The position numbers were made by a program, and so were the translations under genes. Shown in pieces: positions 8,507 through 16,937 of a stretch of 64,000 bases of DNA. Within the stretch, counting starts at the first letter, position 1; every line of letters begins with the position of its first letter. The notes under the pieces were generated by a model. That model was not told where the DNA came from. It did not search any database and saw only the letters and a program-made list of their open reading frames with translations. The DNA comes from Sphingomonadales bacterium (GTDB lineage Bacteria > Pseudomonadota > Alphaproteobacteria > Sphingomonadales > Sphingomonadaceae): the NCBI GenBank assembly GCA_016720115.1, contig JADJXT010000002.1, positions 930,001 to 994,000 on the forward strand. Reading direction: 5' to 3'.

Positions 8507-9583
8507 CTAACCCAAACTCTGGTTGATCTCGAACCCCTCAGGCTCCGGCCAATCGGGATGTGACACGCCAAGGACCTTGAACAGGCTACCCATACCCGCA
8601 GGCTCGAGCAGCCGATCCTGGGCAGCGGCAATTTCGTCCGCCATTTGGGGTTGGCTTGCAATCAATGCTGCGGACCGGGCCTCTATGCCAAGGGCCTTCA
8701 ACCAGCCTCCCTGTTCGGTCGGCCCGCTGACGCGCAAGTGACGCATCCGCGCCAAATTTGCCAGCTCCACGAAATTGACATGCGCCGTAAGGTCGTGGTT
8801 TCCCGGATTTTCGAACGGATCGGCTGATTTGTGGCCTTTCACAGCCTGCAATGTGTTGCCGATTCCCGGCATTGTATAGCCATAATCCGCAATCAACATG
8901 CCTCCGCCCTGTGATGAGATGCGACCGGCTAGTTCGTACATCATCGAACTCGCAGCGGGGCACGTTTCATAGATGGTCGGACTTGGGGCATTGCGAAATT
9001 CGGCAGGCACCATTTCATCCATCGCGTGCGGCCCGGGCGTTGCCATGAACTTTGCGCCACGATCACGAACAATAACCCGTTCCCGCCAGCCGGCATGTGT
9101 GGAAACCAGTTGCCGGACGGGCAAGGCATCGAAAAATTCATTCGCTACGACCAAAAGCGGCTTGTCATAGGGTAGCTCGTCAATGCTCTCGGCAAAACGG
9201 GCTTTGGGCACGGCCTGGGCCTGCAGCATCCTCAAATGCTCGCTGGTTTCCACGAAAAGGATATCGGGCTCAAACCCGAACTGTCGCATCGACCGCAAGG
9301 CATCCACCGCGAGCGTACCCCTGCCCGGCCCCAGCTCGACATAGGCGCAGCCTTCCGGACGACCCGCGCGAATCCAGAAATCTGTCAACCAGAGCCCGAC
9401 CAGTTCACCGAACATCTGGCTGATTTCGGGCGCGGTGATGAAATCGCCTTGTACACCCAGGGGATCGCCTTTGGCATAATAGGCTTGATTGGCCGCCCGC
9501 ATGAATTCCGCAACGCTTATCGGCCCGGAAGCCTCGATCTGCTTCGCAAGCATTGCGCCAAGATTAGTGCTTTCAGGCGACAC
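8507..9583 (-). CDS. Class I SAM-dependent methyltransferase, MidA/NDUFAF7 family
   Basis: About 358 residues from a GTG at 9583 (MSPESTNLGAML); an ATG at 9553 is an alternative, and the longer frame to 9625 would overlap lgt by more than 50 bp. The SAM-binding motif is YVELGPGRGTLAVDAL, preceded by GDFITAPEISQMFGELVGLW, the family hallmark. LLVVANEFFDALPVRQ is the motif corresponding to the arginine-methylating NDUFAF7/MidA group. Mitochondrial NDUFAF7 methylates an arginine of complex I; the bacterial role is probably protein arginine methylation but is not proven. It overlaps the 3' end of lgt and is co-transcribed with it. Confidence 0.85.
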   Translation of the reverse strand: MSPESTNLGAMLAKQIEASGPISVAEFMRAANQAYYAKGDPLGVQGDFITAPEISQMFGELVGLWLTDFWIRAGRPEGCAYVELGPGRGTLAVDALRSMRQFGFEPDILFVETSEHLRMLQAQAVPKARFAESIDELPYDKPLLVVANEFFDALPVRQLVSTHAGWRERVIVRDRGAKFMATPGPHAMDEMVPAEFRNAPSPTIYETCPAASSMMYELAGRISSQGGGMLIADYGYTMPGIGNTLQAVKGHKSADPFENPGNHDLTAHVNFVELANLARMRHLRVSGPTEQGGWLKALGIEARSAALIASQPQMADEIAAAQDRLLEPAGMGSLFKVLGVSHPDWPEPEGFEINQSLG

Positions 9584-10442
9584 TGCTCGAACCGGCGACC
9601 GGCTCCACCCGTTGGCGACGCCCATTCGCGGTGAAGACGAGGAAAAGGCCGATCAACAGCATCGGGATTGTAAGCCACTGTCCCATGCTCAGCCCCGTTT
9701 GCTCAACGACATGCTGCAAATGTGCATCCGGTTCGCGGACGAATTCGATGCAGAAACGCGCCGTTCCATAGATCAGTGCGGCCATGCCGAACAGGAAGCC
9801 GGGCCTGTATCGCGCATCGGTCTTGAAGAAGAGCGGCCAGAGGATCGCTGCCATCAGCAGCCCTTCCGCTCCAGCCTCGTAAAGCTGGCTGGGATGGCGC
9901 GGCAAATCCCCCCCATTGGGAAAAATGATTGCCCATTTGGCATCGGTGACCCTGCCCCACAATTCGCTGTTCGCGAAATTTGCCAACCGGACCAGAAACA
10001 ACCCGAAGGGAACGCAGCAGGCGATATAATCGCACATACGCAGGAATGAGAGCCCATGCTTGCGCGCCATCAGCCAGATCGCAAAAATCGTGCCGAGCGT
10101 TCCGCCGTGCAACGACATGCCGCCTTCCCAAAGTTTGAATATCTCCAGCGGTGTGGCGAGCATACCCGGTTGATAGAAAAGGATATAACCGATGCGCCCA
10201 CCCAGGATGATGCCGAGCGTCGCGTATAATATCATGTCGTCGGCATGCTCACGCGACATCGGCGACCCCGGTTTACGGATCAGTTTTGTCAGCAACCAAT
10301 ATCCAAGAAGAATTCCGAACAGATAGCCGAGCGAGTACCAGCGCAATTCGAAGAGGCCGAGGTCCAGAGCGACGGGGCCGATCCCCAGATCGGTGAATTT
10401 CAGATAGTCGCCTGCGGAAGCAGCGGCGGTTGCAATGAACAA
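9573..10442 (-). CDS. lgt: Prolipoprotein diacylglyceryl transferase
   Basis: 289 residues with about seven membrane helices. Lgt signatures are present: the HGGTLGTIFAIWLMARKHG block near residue 113, with the essential histidine, and RLANFANSELWGRVTDAKWA near 150, with the conserved Asn/Glu/Arg. HPSQLYEAGAEG (about 185) and a C-terminal RFCIEFVREPDAH (about 240) complete the family pattern. Lgt transfers diacylglycerol from phosphatidylglycerol to the lipobox cysteine of lipoproteins at the inner membrane. It is followed by the methyltransferase gene with an 11-bp overlap. Confidence 0.95.
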   Translation of the reverse strand: MFIATAAASAGDYLKFTDLGIGPVALDLGLFELRWYSLGYLFGILLGYWLLTKLIRKPGSPMSREHADDMILYATLGIILGGRIGYILFYQPGMLATPLEIFKLWEGGMSLHGGTLGTIFAIWLMARKHGLSFLRMCDYIACCVPFGLFLVRLANFANSELWGRVTDAKWAIIFPNGGDLPRHPSQLYEAGAEGLLMAAILWPLFFKTDARYRPGFLFGMAALIYGTARFCIEFVREPDAHLQHVVEQTGLSMGQWLTIPMLLIGLFLVFTANGRRQRVEPVAGSSSVA

Positions 10443-10518
10443 GTCGCATCCCCTCTTGGATTTGCGGCCCTATATAGCCAAAAGGGAAGCATAAAAAAGG
10501 ATAAAGGAGAGATTCGCG

Positions 10519-12225
10519 ATGCCGACGCCCCTCGATCAGGCAATTGACAGCACGGTCGCCCGATTAATGGACAATGACGGGCCATTGTCCGTCATCCATG
10601 TCGAAAAATATGGCGTCCAGCTTCCGGTTATCGCAAAGGCCCCTGCGAATCTTCGCGACTATCTCGATATGTTCTGCGCGGCGAATGCAAATAAAGAGTT
10701 TCTCGTCGACGGGGATTTGCGGCTGACTTTTGCCGAATGCCATCAGGCAGCGCGCACACTCGCTGGCGGACTGGTGGCTGGCCACGGTCTGAAATCGGGC
10801 GATCGGGTCGGGATTGCAGCGCGCAACTCCGCAAACTGGATCGTCGCTTATATGGCAATCCTCATGGCTGGCGGCGTCGCCACGCTGCTGAATGGCTGGT
10901 GGCAGGGCAGCGAACTGGCGGAGGGCATCCGCATGGTCGGCTGCCGGTTCGTGCTCGCCGACGCGCAGCGCGCAGCGAGGCTGCAGGGTGAAGATATCGG
11001 TGCGGCAGAATTGTTGCTTTTCGAGCATGATTGCGCGCCGGTTGACGGATTGAAGGCACTGCTTGCCAAGGGCGGCGGCTCTGATTCCGAACTCCCGGCA
11101 ATCAATCCGCTTGATCCGGCAACCATCCTTTATACTTCGGGCTCAACCGGCCAATCCAAAGGCGCCTGGTCGGATCATCGCGCTGTTGTTCAAGGCGCGA
11201 TGAGCTATGTCGGCCAGACATTGGTATTCTTCGAGATACTGGCATCGACGGGCGAGGCGCCCACGTTGCAGCCTGCGACGCTGCTGAATGTGCCGTTGTT
11301 CCACGTTACCGCAGCAGTTCCGGTACTTTTGCAGAGCTTCGTTATCGGCCGGAAGCTGGTGATGATGCCCAAATGGGACGCCGAGCATGCCATGCAGTTG
11401 ATCGAAAAGGAGAAAATTACCTATTTTGTCGGCGTCCCCTTGATGAGTATCGAGATTGCCACCCATCCCAACCGACAGAAATATGACCTCACCTCTTGCA
11501 CCGCTTTTGCCGCAGGCGGCGCACCGCGCCCGGTTGAGCATGTAAAGCGCATCAAGCAGGAGATGGACTGGGGCTTTCCGCTGCTCGGCTACGGCCTGAC
11601 CGAAACCAACGGTGTGGGTTGCGGAAACTTTACGGAGAATTATCTCGCAAAACCTTCCAGCACGGGGCCTGCCACGAAGCCATTGGTCGATCTTGCGATC
11701 CTTGACGACGACGGAGCAAAGCTGGCCCAGGGCGAGCGGGGCGAGGTCTGCATCCGGTCAGTCGCCAATTTCAACGGCTATTGGGAAAATGAGGAAGCGA
11801 CCCGGGAAGCGTTCACATCCGATGGTTACTTCCGCACTGGCGACATCGGCTATCTGGATGAAGACGGTTATCTCTTCATCGTCGACCGGAAGAAAGACAT
11901 CATCATTCGCGGCGGTGAGAATATCAGCTGTCCGGAAGTCGAAGCGGCAGCCTATGAACATAATGGAATTGCCGAACTCTCGGTCTTTGGCATTGCCGAT
12001 GATCGATATGGCGAGGTTCCGGGACTGGTCTATTTTACCAAGGAAGGCGCTGAGCTATCCCCCGACGAGTTGAAGTCATTCCTGCAGGCAAAGCTGGCTC
12101 CATTCAAGGTGCCCGCCCATTTCTGGCGTGTCCACGAAGCGCTCCCGCGCCTGGGCACTCAGAAGATCGACCGGGTTGCGCTGCGCCGCGAATATAATGC
12201 AAAGGTGAAAGCGCTGGACGAATAA
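10519..12225 (+). CDS. Acyl-CoA synthetase / AMP-dependent ligase
   Basis: 568 residues of the ANL adenylating superfamily. The phosphate-binding A3 motif is ILYTSGSTGQSKGAW near residue 200, A5 is GYGLTETNGVG near 357 and A7 is YFRTGDIGYLDEDGYLFI near 437. A8, VDRKKDIIIRGGENI, is at about 457. The C-terminal catalytic lysine lies in LPRLGTQKIDRVAL. It activates a carboxylic acid as acyl-AMP and then acyl-CoA; chain length and substrate are not evident. It has its own AAGGAGAG ribosome-binding site and is divergent from lgt. The glnD gene follows after 39 bp, so readthrough is possible. Confidence 0.9.
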   Translation: MPTPLDQAIDSTVARLMDNDGPLSVIHVEKYGVQLPVIAKAPANLRDYLDMFCAANANKEFLVDGDLRLTFAECHQAARTLAGGLVAGHGLKSGDRVGIAARNSANWIVAYMAILMAGGVATLLNGWWQGSELAEGIRMVGCRFVLADAQRAARLQGEDIGAAELLLFEHDCAPVDGLKALLAKGGGSDSELPAINPLDPATILYTSGSTGQSKGAWSDHRAVVQGAMSYVGQTLVFFEILASTGEAPTLQPATLLNVPLFHVTAAVPVLLQSFVIGRKLVMMPKWDAEHAMQLIEKEKITYFVGVPLMSIEIATHPNRQKYDLTSCTAFAAGGAPRPVEHVKRIKQEMDWGFPLLGYGLTETNGVGCGNFTENYLAKPSSTGPATKPLVDLAILDDDGAKLAQGERGEVCIRSVANFNGYWENEEATREAFTSDGYFRTGDIGYLDEDGYLFIVDRKKDIIIRGGENISCPEVEAAAYEHNGIAELSVFGIADDRYGEVPGLVYFTKEGAELSPDELKSFLQAKLAPFKVPAHFWRVHEALPRLGTQKIDRVALRREYNAKVKALDE

Positions 12226-12264
12226 GCCTTCCGTGGTCGCCGCGCTTCTTCTAAGCGCAATAGC

Positions 12265-15024
12265 ATGAACGGCAAGACCGGCACCAGAAGTCGTCAGCGT
12301 GACATCATAGACCGCGCAAATGTCGCGGAACAAGTCAGCGCGATTGCCCAGGCAAGCACTGGCAATGCACAACGGGCAGAAGTGCTGGCCATATTGCAGT
12401 CCGCCTTGCGCGACGGCCGGAACGAAATCGCACGACGTCTGGTAATACATCCGTCGCATGGCCGCAGTTGCGCGATCGATCAGGCATTTCTGATCGATCA
12501 GTTGATCCGGATTTCCTATGATTATGTAACGGGCACAATGTATCCGGTAGCCAATCGTTCAGCCGCGGAAAAAATCGCCGTTGTAGCGGTTGGCGGATAT
12601 GGGCGTGGAGAGATGGCGCCGCACAGCGATGTCGATATCGCCTTCATCACCCCGTACAAGCGGACCGGATGGACCGAACAGGTCGTCGAAGCGATGCTTT
12701 ACCTGCTTTGGGATCTGGGGCTGAAAGTCGGTCAGTCCAGCCGCTCGATCGACGAAACCATGAAAATGGCGCTGGAAGATTTGACCATAAGAACAGCCCT
12801 GCTCGAAGGCCGGTTCGTCTGGGGCGATCGGGACGTCTATGACGAGACGTCCGTCCGTTTCTGGAGCGAGGTTGCCGCAAAAACCGGCCCAGATTTCGTA
12901 GCCAAAAAAATGGTCGAACGCGACGAGCGCCACAAGCGTATGGGCGACAGCCGCTATGTGGTCGAACCAAATGTGAAAGATGGCAAGGGCGGATTGCGCG
13001 ATTTGCACACGCTTTACTGGATCGGCAAATATGTCCACCGGGTCCGCTCACCGGCGGCTCTGGTCGACGTTGGACTGCTCACAAAGGATGAGTATCGGGA
13101 TTTTGAAAAGGCCGAAAATTTCCTGTGGGCCGTGCGATGCCACATGCACGACATTTCGGGCCGCGCCGAAGACCGGTTAACCTTCGATCTGCAGCGCGAG
13201 GTTGCAGAGCGCATGCGTTTCTCCGCCCGGCCCGGGCGTTCGGCGGTGGAGCGCTTCATGCAGTTCTACTTTCTGAACGCAAAGACGGTAGGCGATTTGA
13301 CCGGCCTGTTCCTTGCGCATCTCGACGAGGCCCATGCGAAAAAAGGCCGACGCTTCCTGCCCAGTTTTTCTCGTAAACCCCGAAAGTTGAATGGCTTTGT
13401 CCTCGATCGTGGAAGACTGGCATTGCCATCGGATGATTTCCTGAGTCTGGACCCTGTAAGGCTGATCGAGCTGTTCCATTTGGCCGACCTCTATTCGCTG
13501 GAGATCCATCCGCTTGCCATGCGCAATGCGCGACGCGATGCCAGACTGATCGACAACAAGGTGCGCAACGATGGCCGTGCGAACCAGTTGTTTCTTGATA
13601 TTCTCTGTTCACAGCGGAACCCGGAAGCTGTGCTGCGCTGGATGAACGAAGCCACTGTTTTCGGTCGTTTCATCCCCGATTTTGGTCGCGTGGTGGCGCA
13701 GATGCAGTTCGACATGTATCATCACTACACCGTCGACGAGCACTCCATTCGCGCCATTGGCCTCCTGGCTGAAATAGAAAAGGGGGGGCATAAGGACGAG
13801 CACCCCTTGTCCACGGTGATCATAGGCCAGATCATCAGTCGACGAGTGCTTTACGTTGCAGCGTTGCTCCACGACATTGCCAAAGGCCGCGGCGGTGATC
13901 ACAGCATATTAGGCGCCGAGGTGGCTCTGAACCTTTGTCCGCGGCTGGGCCTGACCGAAGCGGAGACGGAAACGGTTTCCTGGCTCGTGCGACACCATCT
14001 GCTGATGTCGGCGACAGCGTTCAAACGCGATCTTTCGGATTTCAAGACGATATTGGATTTCGCGCAGACCGTGACTTCTGCCGAACGGCTGCGTTTGTTG
14101 CTCATCCTGACGGTAGTGGATATCCGTGCGGTTGGCCCGGGCGTCTGGAACAGCTGGAAACGGCAGCTGCTCTCGGATTTGTTCGAAGCGACCGAAGAAG
14201 TGTTGCGATTGGGACACAAACAAAAGGGGCGTGACGAGAGAATTGCGAGCAAGAAAGCCACCGCCCAAGCGACGCTTGGCTTGCAGCCCGACAGGTTCAA
14301 GCGCTTGTCCAGACGCATGCCCGAAGCATATTGGATTGCCGAGCCCGACGATATTATCGAACGCAACATGCGCCTGCTGCTCACCAGTGACAGCGAGCCA
14401 TTGGCCATCGATGCCTGTTATTATTCCGAACGCGGTGCCACGCTGATTACGGTTCTGGCGGCCGACCATCCTGGTCTGTTCTATCGTATCGCAGGCGCAA
14501 TCCATCTTGCCGGCGGCAGCATTATCGACGCGCGCATCCATACCAGCACCGATGGACTGGCGGTCGATAATTTCCTTGTACAGGATCCCTGGGGCCGTCC
14601 TTTTCAGGAACTGGATCAGATTGCGCGATTGAAGCAGTCAATTGGCGATGCGCTAGCGAACAAGACCAAATTGTCACCAAAGCTCATGGCCAAACCGATT
14701 GCCTTGCGGCGGGCAGAGGCATTCAGGATTGCGCCTTCGGTACTCATCGACAACAAGGCGTCCAATCGTTTCACCGTGGTAGAAGTCAGCGCTGCCGATC
14801 GTCCGGCGCTTTTGAATAACCTCGCTTTGGCCTTGTTCCAATCCAAGGTTACCCTGCACAGCGCCCATATCGCGACTTACGGCGAACGCGCCGTAGACAC
14901 ATTTTATGTGACAGATCTGTTTGGCGGGAAAATGGAGAACAAGGCCAGGCTAAAGGCTTTGGAAACACGCTTGCTTGAAGCCGCCTCCGGCGCAGTTTCC
15001 GGTACGCTCCAAGCCGTAGCGTAA
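12265..15024 (+). CDS. glnD: [Protein-PII] uridylyltransferase / uridylyl-removing enzyme
   Basis: 919 residues with all four GlnD modules. The nucleotidyltransferase domain is near residues 95-130 (VGGYGRGEMAPHSDVDIAF, Gly-rich loop and Asp-x-Asp). The linker KDGKGGLRDLHTLYWIGKY is at about 235. The HD hydrolase domain is near 490-560 (HHYTVDEHSIRAIG, LLHDIAKGRGGDHS). Two ACT domains are near 730-800 and 840-915 for glutamine sensing. The enzyme uridylylates PII (GlnB/GlnK) when nitrogen is scarce and removes UMP when glutamine is high, setting glutamine synthetase and Ntr activity. A bidirectional terminator lies 75 bp downstream. Confidence 0.96.
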   Translation: MNGKTGTRSRQRDIIDRANVAEQVSAIAQASTGNAQRAEVLAILQSALRDGRNEIARRLVIHPSHGRSCAIDQAFLIDQLIRISYDYVTGTMYPVANRSAAEKIAVVAVGGYGRGEMAPHSDVDIAFITPYKRTGWTEQVVEAMLYLLWDLGLKVGQSSRSIDETMKMALEDLTIRTALLEGRFVWGDRDVYDETSVRFWSEVAAKTGPDFVAKKMVERDERHKRMGDSRYVVEPNVKDGKGGLRDLHTLYWIGKYVHRVRSPAALVDVGLLTKDEYRDFEKAENFLWAVRCHMHDISGRAEDRLTFDLQREVAERMRFSARPGRSAVERFMQFYFLNAKTVGDLTGLFLAHLDEAHAKKGRRFLPSFSRKPRKLNGFVLDRGRLALPSDDFLSLDPVRLIELFHLADLYSLEIHPLAMRNARRDARLIDNKVRNDGRANQLFLDILCSQRNPEAVLRWMNEATVFGRFIPDFGRVVAQMQFDMYHHYTVDEHSIRAIGLLAEIEKGGHKDEHPLSTVIIGQIISRRVLYVAALLHDIAKGRGGDHSILGAEVALNLCPRLGLTEAETETVSWLVRHHLLMSATAFKRDLSDFKTILDFAQTVTSAERLRLLLILTVVDIRAVGPGVWNSWKRQLLSDLFEATEEVLRLGHKQKGRDERIASKKATAQATLGLQPDRFKRLSRRMPEAYWIAEPDDIIERNMRLLLTSDSEPLAIDACYYSERGATLITVLAADHPGLFYRIAGAIHLAGGSIIDARIHTSTDGLAVDNFLVQDPWGRPFQELDQIARLKQSIGDALANKTKLSPKLMAKPIALRRAEAFRIAPSVLIDNKASNRFTVVEVSAADRPALLNNLALALFQSKVTLHSAHIATYGERAVDTFYVTDLFGGKMENKARLKALETRLLEAASGAVSGTLQAVA

Positions 15025-15030
15025 ATTTCA

Positions 15031-15065
15031 ACTGGCAACTGGCAACTGGCAACTGGCAACTGGCA
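15031..15065. repeat. Five tandem copies of a 7-bp unit (ACTGGCA)
   Basis: ACTGGCA occurs five times without interruption just after the glnD stop and before the terminator. The unit is not a multiple of three and lies outside genes, so it should be free to vary in copy number by slippage. No function is evident. Confidence 0.9.
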
Positions 15066-15099
15066 AGATTGCCGATCCCAATCCTCACCAGACAAATGA

Positions 15100-15127
15100 A
15101 AAGGGCCGGTGGTTAGACCGGCCCTTT
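15100..15127. terminator. Bidirectional intrinsic terminator between glnD and the OmpA gene
   Basis: A perfect 11-bp stem, AAAGGGCCGGT with ACCGGCCCTTT, encloses a 6-base loop. U-rich tracts fall on both sides (CCCTTT on the plus strand, CCCTTTTCAT on the minus strand). It sits between two convergent genes. Confidence 0.85.
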
Positions 15128-15151
15128 CCGAATTCGCATGCTGCGAAGTAA

Positions 15152-16276
15152 TTACATGCCCGATCCCGGACCGTAAGTAACTTCCACGCGGCGGTTCTGC
15201 GCTTCGCGAACACCGTCAGCGGTCTGAACCAGCGGAGCAGTTTCACCAAATGCTTCGGTGCTGATCACGCCGCCCGGTACGCCCTTCGATTCGAGGTACG
15301 AACGAACGGTTGCGTTACGACGCTGCGAGAGGCCAACGTTGTAGCTGGCGGCACCCGACTTGTCGGCGTGGCCGGCAAGCATGACGCGTGCGTTACCGCA
15401 GTTAGCATATTGAGCGACCGCGTTATCGAGGGTCGAAGCCGCGTCAGGACGCAGGTTCGATTTATCCCAATCGAAGAACACGATGTACGGGCCCGTGCTG
15501 CAGACCGCCTTCGGCGGGGGCGGCGGGGGCGGCGGGGGCGGCGGGGGTGCTACAACCGGCGGCGGCGGCGGAGCAACAGGCACAGGCACAGGCTCAGGCT
15601 CACCACCAAAGTTGTAAACAAGGCTGCCCATCAGCGAGTGCGAACGGAAACGCGTGCTTACGTCGCGACCAAGACGGTCAACCAGATCAACGCCCGAGGC
15701 GTTGAAGAAGCGGTATTTCAGACCAACGTCCCAGCTATCGCTGAGCGGCGCGCGAATACCGGCAAGTGCCTGCCACGCGAAACCGGTGTCCGAATCATCG
15801 AGCCAAGCGGGTGCGGCAAAGACGCTGTGCACATCAACGCGCGCAACGCCGACGCCACCGCCGACAAAACCCTGCAGACCATCATCATCACCAAAGTCCA
15901 ACAGACCATTGACCATGAAGCTCAGTGCATTGGCATCACCGCCGGTAGCGTATGAACCGCTACCCTGCAAAGCTGTGCCTGCGCCGGCCGGAAGCAGTGC
16001 TACACTGCTTGAGGTGCCTGCAATGTCGGCTTCGCGGTATGAAGTTTCGGCTTCAAGACGGAAACCGCCAAAATCATAACCGACAACTGCACCGAAATCA
16101 TAACCTGTGTCGGTATCAAGAGTACCCTCGATCGGCAACGCACCAACGTCTGCCTTCAAGTCTTCAACAATCATGGCACCGCCATCGACTCCGACATACC
16201 ATTGGCCATCGCGGGCCATTGACGGTGTTGCCAGAGCAGTGGAAGCGAGTGCCAAGCCTATGGCTAACTTACGCAT
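15152..16276 (-). CDS. OmpA-family outer-membrane porin with peptidoglycan-binding domain
   Basis: 374 residues from the ATG at 16276. Residues 1-22 are a signal peptide (LAIGLALASTALATPSMA). Residues 23-220 form an 8-strand OmpA-type beta-barrel (WYVGVDGGAMIVED, YDFGAVVGYDFGGFRLEAE, SLMGSLVYNFGGEP). A proline-rich hinge follows at about 222-250, with an uninterrupted run of 12 prolines. Residues 255-374 are the OmpA C-terminal domain (YIVFFDWDKSNL, LAGHADKSGAASYNVGLSQR, RNRRVEVTYG) with the Asp and Arg that bind diaminopimelate. It tethers the outer membrane to peptidoglycan. The GC-rich proline codon run is slippage-prone. Confidence 0.93.
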   Translation of the reverse strand: MRKLAIGLALASTALATPSMARDGQWYVGVDGGAMIVEDLKADVGALPIEGTLDTDTGYDFGAVVGYDFGGFRLEAETSYREADIAGTSSSVALLPAGAGTALQGSGSYATGGDANALSFMVNGLLDFGDDDGLQGFVGGGVGVARVDVHSVFAAPAWLDDSDTGFAWQALAGIRAPLSDSWDVGLKYRFFNASGVDLVDRLGRDVSTRFRSHSLMGSLVYNFGGEPEPVPVPVAPPPPPVVAPPPPPPPPPPPPKAVCSTGPYIVFFDWDKSNLRPDAASTLDNAVAQYANCGNARVMLAGHADKSGAASYNVGLSQRRNATVRSYLESKGVPGGVISTEAFGETAPLVQTADGVREAQNRRVEVTYGPGSGM

Positions 16277-16462
16277 CAACTTTCCCCTTTTCTTTCTCAG
16301 GAATGAAAAATTGGTGGCAAATGTCTAACTGCACTCGGGCAGGGTTGCAAGCTAACTTTGCCCGCAAACTGTTGCCAAAATGTCGCCTTTCAATCGAATT
16401 CCTGAAAAAAATGGCAAAGGTTTACAGCATTTAACTTATATGGCTCGTTTCAGTCATGGCCC

Positions 16463-16909
16463 CTATGTGCCGATGAGCCCCTGTCCACGAAGTTCCGTCA
16501 ACAATGCAGTCAGCGACGCCCTCGCTTCGGCGTCGACAACGGCCCCTCCTGCAGGGCTGGCGACAGATGCTCCCCGCCTCCAATCGCTACCGTCATAGCG
16601 CATCTCGACGCTGTCCTGTTCGTGCCAGACTGTCATTCCCGCAACAGCTTCGACATAACGCCAATCAAAGCCGTTCCAGACGGCGATCGACATTTCCTTT
16701 CCGGCCCACGAACCGGTCGCGGTTGCTTCGATCAGCAAGCACTTTCCCGAATCGGATTCGCCGAGATTCGGCGGTGTAGCCGTCGCTCCGGCCACCGACA
16801 TGTGGAGTAGCGCGTCAATACAGACAAGTGCTTCATTATGCGTGATTTCCTTATGTGCTTGCGATACCATGATGTTCGGCAAGGCAAAGCGTGGCGTGTT
16901 GTTGGGCAC
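16463..16909 (-). CDS. DUF2793 domain-containing protein (GTA/phage tail-associated)
   Basis: 148 residues from a GTG at 16909, chosen because AGGAG stands about 10 bases upstream and the family begins with TPRFALP. The frame remains open further upstream, but that part overlaps the tail gene. Motifs typical of DUF2793 are visible: SQAHKEITHNEALVCIDALLH near residues 15-35, GKCLLIEATATGSWAGKE, WNGFDWRYVEA and WHEQDSVEMRYDGSDWR. In sphingomonads this domain commonly follows the GTA host-specificity/tail gene. Function is unknown, probably a tail fibre or adhesion accessory. It lies 28 bp after the tail-gene stop. Confidence 0.8.
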   Translation of the reverse strand: MPNNTPRFALPNIMVSQAHKEITHNEALVCIDALLHMSVAGATATPPNLGESDSGKCLLIEATATGSWAGKEMSIAVWNGFDWRYVEAVAGMTVWHEQDSVEMRYDGSDWRRGASVASPAGGAVVDAEARASLTALLTELRGQGLIGT

Positions 16910-16937
16910 GATTAAAACTCCTAAAATCGGAATGGAT

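Noticed and set aside
15031..15065. CRISPR-like repeat
   Set aside because: The 7-bp units are contiguous, without spacers, and no cas genes are nearby. No CRISPR array was seen anywhere in the window.
15500..15560. Frameshift or repeat expansion in the OmpA hinge
   Set aside because: The proline run stays in frame and such hinges are normal in this protein family, so it is noted only as slippage-prone.
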